From CAYRGC01 sp964423795 (lineage in GTDB: Bacteria > Patescibacteriota > Gracilibacteria > Peribacterales > Peribacteraceae): 64,000 bases of DNA. The stretch spans positions 62,001-126,000 of the forward strand of contig CAYRGC010000001.1 of NCBI GenBank assembly GCA_964423795.1. Reading direction: 5' to 3'. Below are positions 7,755-16,632 of the stretch, in pieces (the stretch's first letter is position 1; every line of letters begins with the position of its first letter). A program made the position numbers and the translations under genes. The notes below the pieces were generated by a model, which did not search any database, was not told where the DNA came from, and worked only from the letters and a program-made list of their open reading frames with translations.

Positions 7755-8627
7755 ATGGCGTTCGCCCTGCTCGCGATCGGCTCGATGCTGGGATACGCGC
7801 TGCAAAACGTCCTGCTCGTCCGTTACGCGCGGTCGATCGACGCGCTCAGCCTGTCTTTCTACCGGAACGCCACCTTCGTCGTGACGCTGTCACCCCTGCT
7901 TCTCGGAGCCACCGGGGCGGATGCCGCCTCTCTCCTCGGCCGATGGCCCCTTCTCGTGGTATCGGCGCTCGCGGGAGCCATCGCGCAGTCCCTGTCGTTT
8001 TCGGCGTTCCGGCGGCTCAACGTGGGCGTCGCATCCGCGTTCAACGCCGGATGCGCGTCGGTCGTCACGGTGGCGATGAGCAGGACGTTTTTGGGAGAGA
8101 CCGTGGACGGTACGACGGCGGCCTTCATCGGGCTCGTCTGCGCCGGCTGCCTGCTGCTCGGCGTGCAACGGATGAGTCATCCCGAGCTTCAACCCAGGAC
8201 CGCGACGGGTTTCCTTCTCTGCCTCTGCGCGAGCGTCTTCTTCGTCACGACGCGGATCGTACTCGCGTCCGCGAGCAGATCGGCCAATCCCTGGCTTTCC
8301 TCTTACGTCTGGGAAACGAGTTTCGCGGGGGCATCCGCCGGCATGCTGCTGCTTCGCAGGGCCGCCGGGCGGCCCGGTCTCCAGCGGATCGCGCCGCGAG
8401 ACCTCGCTCGCATCGCCCTCTTCGCCCTCCCCACGCTCGCGGGCACCACGCTCTATGCGTTTGCGGCCCGCTTGGGCCCGCTGCCGGTCTTGAGCGCGTT
8501 TTCGACCCTGTCGCTCGCGGCCAGCGCGATCCTGGCGAGGATCCTCTACCGGGAAAAACTCACGTCGGGCCAGTGGCTCGCGATGGGGGTGATCCTCGCC
8601 GGCGTGCTCGGTACGAAGCTGGCCTGA
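7755..8627 (+). CDS. EamA/DMT-family transporter
   Basis: 290 residues, nearly all hydrophobic, with about ten predicted membrane helices in two similar halves, as in drug/metabolite transporters. Helix ends carry typical features, for example SLSFYRNATFVV in the first half and LPVLSAFSTLSLAASAILARILYREKL in the second, the latter being the EamA-type final-helix signature. The substrate is unknown; the family exports amino acids, sugars or other metabolites. Translationally linked to the DUF2585 gene. Confidence 0.85.
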   Translation: MAFALLAIGSMLGYALQNVLLVRYARSIDALSLSFYRNATFVVTLSPLLLGATGADAASLLGRWPLLVVSALAGAIAQSLSFSAFRRLNVGVASAFNAGCASVVTVAMSRTFLGETVDGTTAAFIGLVCAGCLLLGVQRMSHPELQPRTATGFLLCLCASVFFVTTRIVLASASRSANPWLSSYVWETSFAGASAGMLLLRRAAGRPGLQRIAPRDLARIALFALPTLAGTTLYAFAARLGPLPVLSAFSTLSLAASAILARILYREKLTSGQWLAMGVILAGVLGTKLA

Positions 8628-8663
8628 CTTCACAAGGGCCGTCCGAACGATCATCCTGTGCCC

Positions 8664-10580
8664 ATGAAGGTTGATGCACAACGCCTGAGCCGAAACGTCG
8701 AGTTCCTGCTCCTGCTCCTCGCGGGCTTCGCGGTGCTCTGGAAAGGAGGCAAAAGCCTCGAAGCCACCTGGCTGCTCGCGGGCTTCGCCGCGATTCTCCC
8801 CTTCGTCGCCACGGGGAGCGGGCGATTAGGAAAGACGATTTCGGGAGCCGCCGTCTGTTTTTTGGCTTTGAGCATCGCGAGCCAGCTCACGTCGTCCGCC
8901 TTCAACTACGGATGGGACGAACTGCTGCGCGACGCCGGGTGCCTGCTCATTTTCGCATACGTCGCTCGGTCAAGCATCAAGGGATTTCCCTTCCGCTTCA
9001 GCAGGGTCGTCACGGGCGTCGCGGTGCTCGCGTGCCTCGCCGGCATCGCGGTGTATTCGCTGCAGCCCGTAAGCCGCTTCGTGGGCACGTTTCTCGACTG
9101 GCGCTTCAGGACGGACTACTGGCCCAATGCCTGGGCGGAATTCCTTCTCCTGGCCTGGCCCTGCGCGGCCTACGCGCTTCGTCGGCGCCCGGTGGTGCTC
9201 GGGGCCGCGCTGGGACTTTTCCTCGGCTGCCTCCTCTTAAGCTATTCGCGCGCGGGCTTCCTCGCGCTCCTGGGCCAGCTGCTGCTCCTTGGAATTCTCG
9301 GGATCGTCTCAAGCATCCGGATGCGCTCCTGGCCCAAGGGCGAAACCGTGGTCCGCTGGTGGTCGGTGGTCGGCCTGATGGCGATGGTCTGCACCGTCGT
9401 CTTCGTGGGAACGAACGCGCTGCGCTCGTCGCGCTTCTCCGTGGAGTCCGTGCGCGACAAGGCGACCTTCAACGCGGCGGAGGGCACGTCGTCGGTCTCC
9501 GAGCGAAGGGACTTCTGGACGGCCGCCGTCCGGATGACCGCGGAGCGACCCCTTCTCGGCTGGGGACCCTACAGCTTCCGTTTCGTGCAGCCGCGCTACC
9601 AGACGAGCGTCCTCGCGACGTCCGATCATCCGCACAACGTGTTTTTGAAAATCGCATCCGAGCGCGGCATTCCCGCTCTCCTCGCGTTCGTGACGCTGCT
9701 CGCGTCGATCCTCGGCCCGACGGCGTGGCGTCTCGCGCGGCGCACCGTACGCGCCGACAGCCTGGAGTGGCAGCCGCTCGCGTTGATCTCGGCGTCCGGA
9801 GTGCTGCTGCATTCGCTGGTCGATTACAACCTGCAATTTGTCGGCATCGCCCTGCCGCTCTGGATCGTGTTGGGCACCCTGGTTTCGTCCGTCGAGGGAA
9901 AGAAGCAACGTGGGAAAAGGATCGAAAAAATCGCCGCCGTGGCACTCCTGGTCTTCACGCTCTGGGAAGGGATGTTCCTCGTGACCTCCTCCCTCGCCCG
10001 ACGGTCGCACGCCATCGGCGACGACACGACGGCGCTCTTGTGGTACGCGCGCTCCGCCCCGCAGCTCTTCCGTCGCGACAGCGACCTCAGCGTGACCGGC
10101 ATCCGGCTCTCGAGGGGCGAAACGGAGGAGGCGAGAGCGAGCGTCCGTCGTGCCATCTCGCTGAATCCCGAGGACGCACGCGGATGGTTGCTTCTGGGCA
10201 ACCTCCAGGAGTCGCGACGCGAATGGGACCCGGCGCTCGCGGCCTACGAACGCACGTGGATGCTCGGGCGCTACAACGTCTTGAACGCGCTCTCCGGGCT
10301 GCTGCGGGTTTCCGTCGCCCGTTCCCAGCGCACCGACCTCCTGCGGAGACACGACGAGTATCTCTCGCTCTTCAACGCCTACGCCGACGCGATCCTGAAG
10401 AACACGCACTTCATAGCAATCAGCACGACCGTCGAGGAACTGCAGCACGCCGCGGCTTCTCTCGAATCCGCGTATCCCAAGGACGCCCCGGCGATCGCGA
10501 AGCGGACGGAGGAAGCCCGATCGCACGCGGAAGAAGAGCGCGCCCGCTTCGGCCAGCAACCCGGGGGGCTTCTCTGGTAA
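8664..10580 (+). CDS. O-antigen ligase-like (Wzy_C) membrane protein with TPR tail
   Basis: 638 residues. The N-terminal two-thirds hold about eleven membrane helices with the family marks SYSRAGFLALLGQ and, in the large outside loop, GWGPYSFRFVQPRYQ and SDHPHNVFLKIASERG. After about residue 400 a soluble part contains TPR-like helices (GDDTTALLWYARSAP, EDARGWLLLGNLQESRREWDPALAAYERTW). Such proteins polymerise or ligate surface polysaccharide outside the membrane. ATG 8664 is preferred over GTG 8658 because -10 CATCCT (8652-8657) ends 6 bases before it. Likely partners elsewhere are the flippase at 47502 and glycosyltransferases outside this window. Confidence 0.85.
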   Translation: MKVDAQRLSRNVEFLLLLLAGFAVLWKGGKSLEATWLLAGFAAILPFVATGSGRLGKTISGAAVCFLALSIASQLTSSAFNYGWDELLRDAGCLLIFAYVARSSIKGFPFRFSRVVTGVAVLACLAGIAVYSLQPVSRFVGTFLDWRFRTDYWPNAWAEFLLLAWPCAAYALRRRPVVLGAALGLFLGCLLLSYSRAGFLALLGQLLLLGILGIVSSIRMRSWPKGETVVRWWSVVGLMAMVCTVVFVGTNALRSSRFSVESVRDKATFNAAEGTSSVSERRDFWTAAVRMTAERPLLGWGPYSFRFVQPRYQTSVLATSDHPHNVFLKIASERGIPALLAFVTLLASILGPTAWRLARRTVRADSLEWQPLALISASGVLLHSLVDYNLQFVGIALPLWIVLGTLVSSVEGKKQRGKRIEKIAAVALLVFTLWEGMFLVTSSLARRSHAIGDDTTALLWYARSAPQLFRRDSDLSVTGIRLSRGETEEARASVRRAISLNPEDARGWLLLGNLQESRREWDPALAAYERTWMLGRYNVLNALSGLLRVSVARSQRTDLLRRHDEYLSLFNAYADAILKNTHFIAISTTVEELQHAAASLESAYPKDAPAIAKRTEEARSHAEEERARFGQQPGGLLW

Positions 10581-10624
10581 AAAAGACGCCTTGCGGACAT
10601 GTCCGACGTCGCTAGACTCCCCGC

Positions 10625-11140
10625 ATGATTCGCCGCCTACCCGCTGTTTTCGCACTCACGGCTTGCGCCCTGGCGCTCGCTTCCTGTTCCTCCAAGGGGC
10701 TGAGCATCCAAAAGGACAAGGATGCCGGAACCGAGGGATTTCAGTTCGTCATGCCGAACAAGGACGTGACCGACCCCGTGCACGGCAAGGAGATTTGGCT
10801 CGGCGTAGGCGCCGTCGCGGGCGTGGACAAAGTGGCGGCCAACGGCATCGGCCAACTGCACGTGATGGAAGACGGCACGTCGCTCGTGACGCTGCAGATA
10901 AACATCCACCAGGCCGTGCCGGGCGTCGAGTACCGCGGATACCTCGTCAGCGACTCGGGCGATCGCGTCGATATGGGCACGCTCGATTCCTTCTCGGGGG
11001 TCCGTCACCGGCTCAACTACGAAGCCAAGCGCGATCTGCGGGACCACCCCACGATCGAAATCACGCTCAATAAAGCGGGATCCTCCACGGCCGGCTCGCT
11101 GCAGGCGAAGGGGACGATCTCCGAGCGCAAACGGAAGTGA
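10625..11140 (+). CDS. Lipoprotein of unknown function
   Basis: 171 residues. Signal peptide with lipobox: MIRRLPAVFALTACALALASCSS, where Cys21 should carry the lipid. The mature part is about 150 residues and beta-rich (LGVGAVAGVDKVAANGIGQLHV, VPGVEYRGYLVSDSGDRVDMG), like small immunoglobulin-type or anti-sigma-factor sensor domains, but no family can be assigned. -10 TAGACT (10613-10618) ends 6 bases before the ATG. Confidence 0.8.
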   Translation: MIRRLPAVFALTACALALASCSSKGLSIQKDKDAGTEGFQFVMPNKDVTDPVHGKEIWLGVGAVAGVDKVAANGIGQLHVMEDGTSLVTLQINIHQAVPGVEYRGYLVSDSGDRVDMGTLDSFSGVRHRLNYEAKRDLRDHPTIEITLNKAGSSTAGSLQAKGTISERKRK

Positions 11141-11143
11141 GTC

Positions 11144-11236
11144 TTACCCGCGGGACGGAAGCGACGTCAGGATGTTGACGGCGAGGAAGGTGATGAGCAC
11201 CGCGTGCAGCAGGATGGTCGAGAACGTGGATTTCAT
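11144..11236 (-). CDS. Possible 30-residue membrane peptide
   Basis: Reads MKSTFSTILLHAVLITFLAV and then NILTSLPSRG: one hydrophobic helix with a basic start. A small hairpin (GATCCCC/GGGGGAT) lies just upstream on the mRNA. No clear -10 at the usual distance was found. It could be a small membrane regulator or chance. Confidence 0.3.
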   Translation of the reverse strand: MKSTFSTILLHAVLITFLAVNILTSLPSRG

Positions 11237-11321
11237 AGGATCCCCGAAGGGGGATAGAGAGGGTAAAGGAGACTTTCCCTCTGTCCAGTTTTCTCGACCA
11301 GAATTAGAGTACATTTTTTGT

Positions 11322-11669
11322 TCAATTTGAGTATGCCTGTGCACGAATCCATGGATCCGGATATGAGGTTTTCCTTATACCTTTGAGCAAATCATCATAC
11401 TCTGCTCGAAGAGCAGAGATGACATCATTCGTCACCGTCTCAAAGCCCTCCCTTTGCAGAGATTCCGTGACCCCAGTCAGTAACTGCTCGGCCCGCTGGC
11501 GTTCTTGCTCGGTATCGGACGGGCCAATGGCCGAATCCTTCGGCCTCGCGCGCTTCCAGAGGGTAAAGCAGAGATCTTGGAACAGCGTGATGTCCCTTTT
11601 TACCCTGTCTTCGGGGGTGTGAGGCGGGTAGGCGAAGGTGCCTTTGAGCAGGTCGTCAGGAGTCATCAT
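11322..11669 (-). CDS. Hypothetical protein, 115 residues
   Basis: Soluble, helix-rich and charged: MMTPDDLLKGTFAYPPHTPE, then RVKRDITLFQDLCFTLWKRARPK and QERQRAEQLLTGVTESLQREGF. Its composition looks like a real protein, and G+C is lower than in the neighbours. TAGCGT lies 9 bases before the first ATG, so the mRNA is probably leaderless. No family is recognised. It shows some resemblance in style (short, helical, low G+C) to the 27929 gene. Confidence 0.55.
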   Translation of the reverse strand: MMTPDDLLKGTFAYPPHTPEDRVKRDITLFQDLCFTLWKRARPKDSAIGPSDTEQERQRAEQLLTGVTESLQREGFETVTNDVISALRAEYDDLLKGIRKTSYPDPWIRAQAYSN

Positions 11670-11816
11670 GGCGCACGGACGCTATCGGGAATCCCCGGGG
11701 AGTCAACGAAACGCGGGGCAGGGCAGGACGGACGGCATGCGAAAGCCGCGTTTTGATCGTACGAGTGTTCTGGTACGATGCCTCTCGAACGGTTCCCGTC
11801 CGTTCGCTTCTTTCTC

Positions 11817-11892
11817 CGGGATGTAGCTCAGTTGGTAGAGCGCACGGTTCGGGACCGTGAGGTCGCAGGTTCGAGTCCTGTCATCCCGACCA
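11817..11892 (+). tRNA. tRNA-Pro(CGG)
   Basis: Acceptor stem CGGGATG/CATCCCG, loop TTCGGGA with anticodon CGG (codon CCG), A73 and an encoded CCA. A -10 TACGAT lies at 11774-11779. A 20-base copy of its 3' end recurs 90 bp downstream. Confidence 0.96.
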
Positions 11893-11982
11893 TTGGCATT
11901 TGCCTTCTCACGCTTGTGGGAATCATCGAGGACGAGAAGCCTGCCCTGAGCGCAGCCGAAGGGAGTCCTGTCATCCCGACCA
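11893..11982 (+). repeat. tRNA-tail element next to tRNA-Pro(CGG)
   Basis: 90 bp directly after the tRNA. Reading away from the tRNA it contains GAGAAG, then CCTGAGCG, then CGAAGG, and ends (11963-11982) with an exact 20-base copy of the tRNA 3' end including CCA. Two related elements follow tRNA-Ser(TGA) and tRNA-Pro(TGG). The CCTGAGCG...CGAAGG part resembles widespread palindromic REP-type repeats. Confidence 0.8.
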
Positions 11983-12059
11983 GTAGCATTCTTGCCCCTC
12001 TGATTCGCCCCGTGAAAGAATTCCATTCCACGGGTGCTCTTCTTTCTATACCTCATTCC

Positions 12060-12767
12060 ATGCGCACATACCGCTATCTCGATCTGGTGACCGCCGCGTT
12101 CGTCGCGGTGCTGCTCATCAGCAACGTGGCCTCTTCGGCGAAAATCGTCGACTGGCACGTCTCTCTTTTCGGCCTGCCACTCTCTTTCGACGCCGGTACG
12201 CTGCTCTTCCCCTTGAGCTACATCTTCGACGACATCCTGACGGAGGTCTACGGCTACGGTCGCAGTCGTCGGGTGATCTGGACGGGATTTGCCGCAATGC
12301 TTCTCATGAGCGCGTGCCTATGGATCATCGGACGGCTTCCCGGTGAAGCGCAGTGGCAACAGTACGCCGGCGACGGCGCCTACCAGGCGATTCTCGGAGG
12401 CGTGGCCAGCGGCGCGATCGTGACTGCCAGTCTCGTCGCGTATTTTTGCGGGGAATTCAGCAACTCCTACGTGCTTGCGAAACTGAAAGTGAAAACGAAG
12501 GGGCGGTATCTATGGATGCGCACGATCGGCTCCACGCTCGTCGGAGAAGGTCTCGACACGACCATTTTCGTGGTCGTCGCATGCGCGCTCGGCGTCTTCC
12601 CTTGGGAGATCGCCCGTTCGCTCATCGTGGCGAACTACCTCTTCAAGGTGGGAATTGAAGTGCTGCTGACGCCCGCGACCTACGCGGTCGTCCGTTTCTT
12701 GAAGCGCGCGGAAAACGAGGATTACTACGATCGCGACACGACTTTCCACCCTTTTCTGTTCTCATAA
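12060..12767 (+). CDS. yhhQ: Queuosine precursor transporter (YhhQ/VUT family)
   Basis: 235 residues with about six membrane helices. Family signature: LLISNVASSAKIVDWH, the strictly kept PLSYIFDDILTEVYGYGRSRR, GEFSNSYVLAKLKVKTKGRYLWMRTIGSTLVGEGLDT, and a C-terminal LLTPATYAVVRFLKR. Family members import queuine or preQ0/preQ1 for tRNA wobble-base modification. In an organism with reduced biosynthesis, salvage from other cells makes sense. -10 TATACC (12047-12052) ends 7 bases before the ATG. Confidence 0.92.
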   Translation: MRTYRYLDLVTAAFVAVLLISNVASSAKIVDWHVSLFGLPLSFDAGTLLFPLSYIFDDILTEVYGYGRSRRVIWTGFAAMLLMSACLWIIGRLPGEAQWQQYAGDGAYQAILGGVASGAIVTASLVAYFCGEFSNSYVLAKLKVKTKGRYLWMRTIGSTLVGEGLDTTIFVVVACALGVFPWEIARSLIVANYLFKVGIEVLLTPATYAVVRFLKRAENEDYYDRDTTFHPFLFS

Positions 12768-12802
12768 CCGTTTAGGCGAGCAGCAGGGTGTAGAATGCGA
12801 AC

Positions 12803-13210
12803 ATGACCCTTCTCTCTGTTTCCCCCTGGGGCCTGCTCGCGGCGATCGCCGCCGCGGCAGTCGTCGGATTCGCATGGTATTCCCCGTTCGCATTCGCGCC
12901 CGCGTGGTCGAGGCGCCTGGGCCTCTCGCCGCAAGAGATGAAGAAAGGCCCGCCCCCCGCGACGTGGTTCGTCATGCTGCTGTCCCAAGCGGGCGGCGCG
13001 TTCGTGCTGGCTTCGCTTCGGGCGATGCTCGGACTCGCGTCGACGCTCGAGATGATCACGCTCGCGTGCCTGCTCTTCTTCTGCGTGTACGGATTCTCCA
13101 CGTTGACGAGCGCGCTCTTCGGCAAGAAAAACCTGGTCGTCTGGCTCATCGAAGCGGGCGGCGCCCTCGTCGTTCTCGTCGTGCAGGCGATCGTCCTGTC
13201 CTTCTTCTGA
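12803..13210 (+). CDS. DUF1761 membrane protein
   Basis: 135 residues and four membrane helices. The first helix is followed by WYSPFAFAPAWSRRLGLSPQEMKKG, the mark of DUF1761. Function unknown. -10 TAGAAT (12791-12796) ends 6 bases before the ATG. The LemA gene starts 19 bases after its stop, so they may share a transcript. Confidence 0.82.
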   Translation: MTLLSVSPWGLLAAIAAAAVVGFAWYSPFAFAPAWSRRLGLSPQEMKKGPPPATWFVMLLSQAGGAFVLASLRAMLGLASTLEMITLACLLFFCVYGFSTLTSALFGKKNLVVWLIEAGGALVVLVVQAIVLSFF

Positions 13211-13229
13211 CCTTTCCCCCTTTTTTTCC

Positions 13230-13814
13230 ATGGATACCGCTCCCATCCGTTCCGGCTTCAAGCCGTGGTACGCTGTCGTCGGCATTCTCGTCCTTCTCGT
13301 CTTGTGGCTCGGTGCCACTTATAACGGCCTCGTGAGCTCGAAAGGCGCCGTTGAAAGGAGCTGGGCCGACGTCGAGACGCAGTACCAGCGGCGCTTCGAC
13401 CTCGTCCCGAACCTCGTGAGCACCGTGAAGGGCGCCGCGAACTTCGAGCAAAGCACCTTCACCGCGGTCACGGCGGCGCGCAGCCAGTGGCAATCCGCCC
13501 CGAGCCGGTCGGAGAAAATCGACGCCGCGTCGACCTTCGACGGCGCTCTTTCCCGCCTCCTCGTGACCGTCGAGGCCTACCCGCAACTGCAGGCGACCCA
13601 GGCCTTCAAGGACCTGATGACGCAACTCGAGGGCACCGAAAACCGCATCGCCGTGGCGCGCCGCGATTACAACGAAGCGGTGATGGCGTACAACGTCGGC
13701 GTCCGCAGCTTCCCGCGCAACGTTTTTGCGGGGATGTTCGGGTTCGTCCCGGAAAAGCCGTTTGCGTCCGCGAACGGAGCCGACCAGGCGCCGAGCGTCG
13801 ATTTCGGCGACTGA
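13230..13814 (+). CDS. lemA: LemA family protein
   Basis: 194 residues. One N-terminal membrane helix (WYAVVGILVLLVLWLGATYN), then the LemA helical bundle: SKGAVERSWADVETQYQRR, DLVPNLVSTVKG, ENRIAVARRDYNEAVMAYN and FPRNVFAGMFGF. LemA is often encoded with TPM-domain proteins, as here. Its biochemical role is unknown. The bases before the ATG are pyrimidine-rich with no Shine-Dalgarno sequence. Confidence 0.93.
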   Translation: MDTAPIRSGFKPWYAVVGILVLLVLWLGATYNGLVSSKGAVERSWADVETQYQRRFDLVPNLVSTVKGAANFEQSTFTAVTAARSQWQSAPSRSEKIDAASTFDGALSRLLVTVEAYPQLQATQAFKDLMTQLEGTENRIAVARRDYNEAVMAYNVGVRSFPRNVFAGMFGFVPEKPFASANGADQAPSVDFGD

Positions 13815-13831
13815 TCCATTCCTTCGGCGAC

Positions 13832-14683
13832 ATGCGTAACCGCCTCCTGCCCCTCATCGGCCTCCTGCTCCTGCCCGTCCACGCCTTCGCGTTCGAGGTT
13901 CCCTTGAACGACGGATACGTGACCCAGACCCAGGAGTTCATCACCCCCGAACAGGAACAGGCGCTGGAGGCCAAGCTGAAGGACTTCGACGAGCGCACGT
14001 CCAACCAGGTCGCGATCCTGCTCGTCGAGAGCATGAGCGGCGCGTCGCTTTCGGACATCGCGGTGCAGACGGGCCGCGCCTGGGGCGTCGGCACGAAGGA
14101 GCACGATAACGGCATCGTGCTGCTCGCCGCGCTCAAAGACCGCGAAGTCACGATGCAGGTGGGCTACGGACTCGAGGGCGCCATTCCGGATATCGTCGCG
14201 AAGGGCATCATCGACACCGACATCGCCCCGGCCTTCATGGAAGGCAAGTATTACGAGGGCCTCGACGCCGCCGTGGACGCCATCGAGAAGCACGCCTCCG
14301 GCGAGTACACCGCGGACAGGTACGCGTCCCCCGCGGACGGCCCCGGTTTCGGTTTCCTGGTCTTCATCGTCCTCTTCGCGGCGCAGTTTTTCGCCGCCTG
14401 GTTCTCTCGCAGCAAGTCCTGGTGGGCCGGCGGTATCGTGGGCGGCATGATCGGACTTGTCCTCGCGCTCGTCTGGAACTGGTGGCTCTCGATCCCGCTG
14501 CTCGTGATCGTGGGACTCGCGTTCGACTACGTGGTGTCCAAGAATCCCGTGCGCCGCCCGCCGCGCCGGGGTGGCGGCTTCTGGGGCGGGGGAGGATTCG
14601 GAGGGGGCGGCAGCGGTGGCGGTGGATTCGGGGGGTTCGGCGGCGGTTCCTTCGGAGGCGGAGGCGCGTCCGGAAAGTGGTGA
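13832..14683 (+). CDS. TPM-domain membrane protein (YgcG-like)
   Basis: 283 residues. Signal peptide MRNRLLPLIGLLLLPVHAFA, then a TPM domain of about 125 residues (YVTQTQEFITPEQEQALEAKL, TSNQVAILLVESMSG, GIVLLAALKDREVTMQVGYGLEGAIPD), two membrane helices (about 170-230), and a Gly-rich tail ending SFGGGGASGKW. The TPM fold faces the outside and binds metal in some relatives. The Gly-rich tail is low-complexity and may be disordered. The start at 13832 lies 17 bases after lemA, so the two form an operon. Confidence 0.9.
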   Translation: MRNRLLPLIGLLLLPVHAFAFEVPLNDGYVTQTQEFITPEQEQALEAKLKDFDERTSNQVAILLVESMSGASLSDIAVQTGRAWGVGTKEHDNGIVLLAALKDREVTMQVGYGLEGAIPDIVAKGIIDTDIAPAFMEGKYYEGLDAAVDAIEKHASGEYTADRYASPADGPGFGFLVFIVLFAAQFFAAWFSRSKSWWAGGIVGGMIGLVLALVWNWWLSIPLLVIVGLAFDYVVSKNPVRRPPRRGGGFWGGGGFGGGGSGGGGFGGFGGGSFGGGGASGKW

Positions 14684-14741
14684 CGGAAAAAACAAGGGTG
14701 TTTTCTAGGGCGCGAGGGGCCGCAGACGTACAATGAGCCCC

Positions 14742-15689
14742 ATGCACATCATCCGCCGTACCCCTGCGCTTGCGCTCGCCGCGCTTTTCCTTCTTTCCAC
14801 GGCCTCGGCCGAGGCATTGAGCATGTCCACGCTGGAGGTACAGGCCACCGCTCCGGCCCGCGGTCCGATTGCGCGCGGCGCGCAGCGCGTCGATCTGCTC
14901 AAGCTCATGCTGATCGCGTCCTGCGACATCGATATTCCGGTTGAAAGCGTCACCCTCCATCATGGCGGCCTCGGCGATCCGACCGATCTCGAAGGACTGT
15001 CCCTCTGGCTCGGCAACGTGCGCGTTTCGCCGTCCGTGCGCCCCGCTGCTCGCGACGGGGAAGCGATCCTGCGGCCGCGGCGCCTCGTCATTCCGGCTTG
15101 CGCGTCCGTCGATCTCGTCGTGCGCGGCAGCCTGTCGCCGGACGCCGCGGTGGGAGGCGAACACTCCTTCACCGTCGAATCCGCCGCCGATTTCGCGGTG
15201 TCCACGCAGTCCGTCATCGTGATCGATCCGCCGCGCGGCCCGGCTACCCCGGCGTATACGACGCCTTCCGCCGCGTCCGACGCCCAGGTTTCCGTCACGA
15301 TGCTGCCGGTCACCGGAACCGTGACGTACGGAGCCGGACGCACGGTCGCCCGGCTGCAGATGCGATCGACCGGCTCGCACACGCAGCGCGTCACGCGCCT
15401 CACGCTCACCAACGACGGCTCCGCGCGCGACGGGGACCTCAAGAACTTGTCGCTGCGAAACAGCAGGGGAGGGCAGGTATCGGGCGTGCTCGCGCAAATG
15501 ACCGGAAACAAGGCCACGTTCGACTTCTCAGAACCGCTGGTATTCGAGGGATCGGACACGAAGCTCTTTACCGTCCGCGCCGACGTGCGCGCGAGCCGCA
15601 AGCGCACGATTGACTTCACGGTCGAAGATCCGTCCGACGTGGAGGCGGAGGTCTGCTCTGGCGCCCGCCAATGCGCTCGGGCATACTGA
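14742..15689 (+). CDS. Exported beta-rich surface protein, function unknown
   Basis: 315 residues. Signal peptide MHIIRRTPALALAALFLLSTASA. The mature part has two similar beta domains: about 30-145 (APARGPIARGAQRVDLLKLML, then VTLHHGGLGDPTDLEGLSLW) and about 165-290 (GRTVARLQMRSTGSH, LTLTNDGSARDGDLKNLSL, FTVRADVRASRKRTIDFTVED). Both contain an LxxLSLxx-type turn, so an internal duplication is likely. No known domain is recognised. -10 TACAAT (14729-14734) ends 7 bases before ATG 14742 and overlaps the earlier ATG 14733, which is therefore not the start. Confidence 0.75.
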   Translation: MHIIRRTPALALAALFLLSTASAEALSMSTLEVQATAPARGPIARGAQRVDLLKLMLIASCDIDIPVESVTLHHGGLGDPTDLEGLSLWLGNVRVSPSVRPAARDGEAILRPRRLVIPACASVDLVVRGSLSPDAAVGGEHSFTVESAADFAVSTQSVIVIDPPRGPATPAYTTPSAASDAQVSVTMLPVTGTVTYGAGRTVARLQMRSTGSHTQRVTRLTLTNDGSARDGDLKNLSLRNSRGGQVSGVLAQMTGNKATFDFSEPLVFEGSDTKLFTVRADVRASRKRTIDFTVEDPSDVEAEVCSGARQCARAY

Positions 15690-15708
15690 TTTCCGTTCTT
15701 TCCGCGAC

Positions 15709-16632
15709 ATGAAAAGACTCCTTTCGCCCGCATGCCTCGGGCTTCTCCTCCTCGCCTCCTGCGCGAGGAAGTCGCCCATTCCTCCCGAGGAAGTCCTCCG
15801 CCGAGCGGTATCCGCCAGCGGCCAGCTTCAATCGGCGTCTTTCGACGTGGCAGCCGACCTGCAGCTCTCGGCTCCCGGCCTCAAGGGCGGAGGCAAACTG
15901 GCCCTCAAGGGCGTCCTTCAGGACGGAGGAAACGCCGCGCAGTTCGCACTCGCCGCCGACGGCGCGATTGCACAGGGGGCCCAAACCTATAACGGATCCG
16001 TCGCCGCACAGGTCGCTTCTGACCGCGACCACGAAGTGTTCTTCCGACTCGACTCGCTCGAACTGGCGCCGGAAAATCCGCTGCTCACGAAAGACGCGAT
16101 CGCGAACCTGCTCAATCAGTGGTGGAAGCTTCCGCAGAAGAACGCCGGTTCGATGGTTCCCGTCTCTCCCGATCCTGGCCTTCTGCGCGCGCAGTCGGAG
16201 GTGGTGAAGGTGATCAAGGACCGGGGCGTTTTCTCGCTCGACGGCCAGGATGCCTTCCACTACGACGTGACGCTCGATCCCGAGAAGATGGCGGCGTACC
16301 TGCAGCGGGTGAGCGAAGAAAAGCATCAGCCGCTCGACAGGGATTCCACGCTGGAGGATCTCCAAGCCTACGACGCGAAGGGCGAACTGTGGATCGACGC
16401 GGAGTCGTTCTTCGTCCGCAAGATCCAATGGTCGATCCGTCCGAAGTCGGGGAAAGCCACGCCGTACGCCCTGACGGTGACCGCGTCGCTTCGCGATCAT
16501 AACGCGGCGAAACCCGTGGAGTATCCCGCGGACGCCAAACCGTGGACGGGTCTTTCCGCAGTCTTCCCGACCGCCTCGGGCTCCCTCGCCCCCACCTTCC
16601 AAGCGTCCTCCGCCACTTCCGCCCGTCCCTGA
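15709..16632 (+). CDS. Lipoprotein with a LolA/LppX-like outline
   Basis: 307 residues. Signal peptide and lipobox MKRLLSPACLGLLLLASCAR, with Cys18 as the anchor. The mature part has long alternating strands (QSASFDVAADLQLSAPGLKGGGKLALKG) and, near the end, GELWIDAESFFVRKIQWSI, which resembles the curved sheet of LolA/LppX lipid-binding proteins. This fold call is by appearance only. A C-terminal Ala/Ser/Pro-rich tail follows. It lies between an exported protein and the PKD protein, whose ATG overlaps its stop (TGATG). Confidence 0.7.
   Translation: MKRLLSPACLGLLLLASCARKSPIPPEEVLRRAVSASGQLQSASFDVAADLQLSAPGLKGGGKLALKGVLQDGGNAAQFALAADGAIAQGAQTYNGSVAAQVASDRDHEVFFRLDSLELAPENPLLTKDAIANLLNQWWKLPQKNAGSMVPVSPDPGLLRAQSEVVKVIKDRGVFSLDGQDAFHYDVTLDPEKMAAYLQRVSEEKHQPLDRDSTLEDLQAYDAKGELWIDAESFFVRKIQWSIRPKSGKATPYALTVTASLRDHNAAKPVEYPADAKPWTGLSAVFPTASGSLAPTFQASSATSARP

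Noticed and set aside
11778..12059. N-terminal extension of the queuosine-precursor transporter
   Set aside because: The extended frame passes through tRNA-Pro and the repeat; the -10 at 12047 and the family start both place the ATG at 12060.
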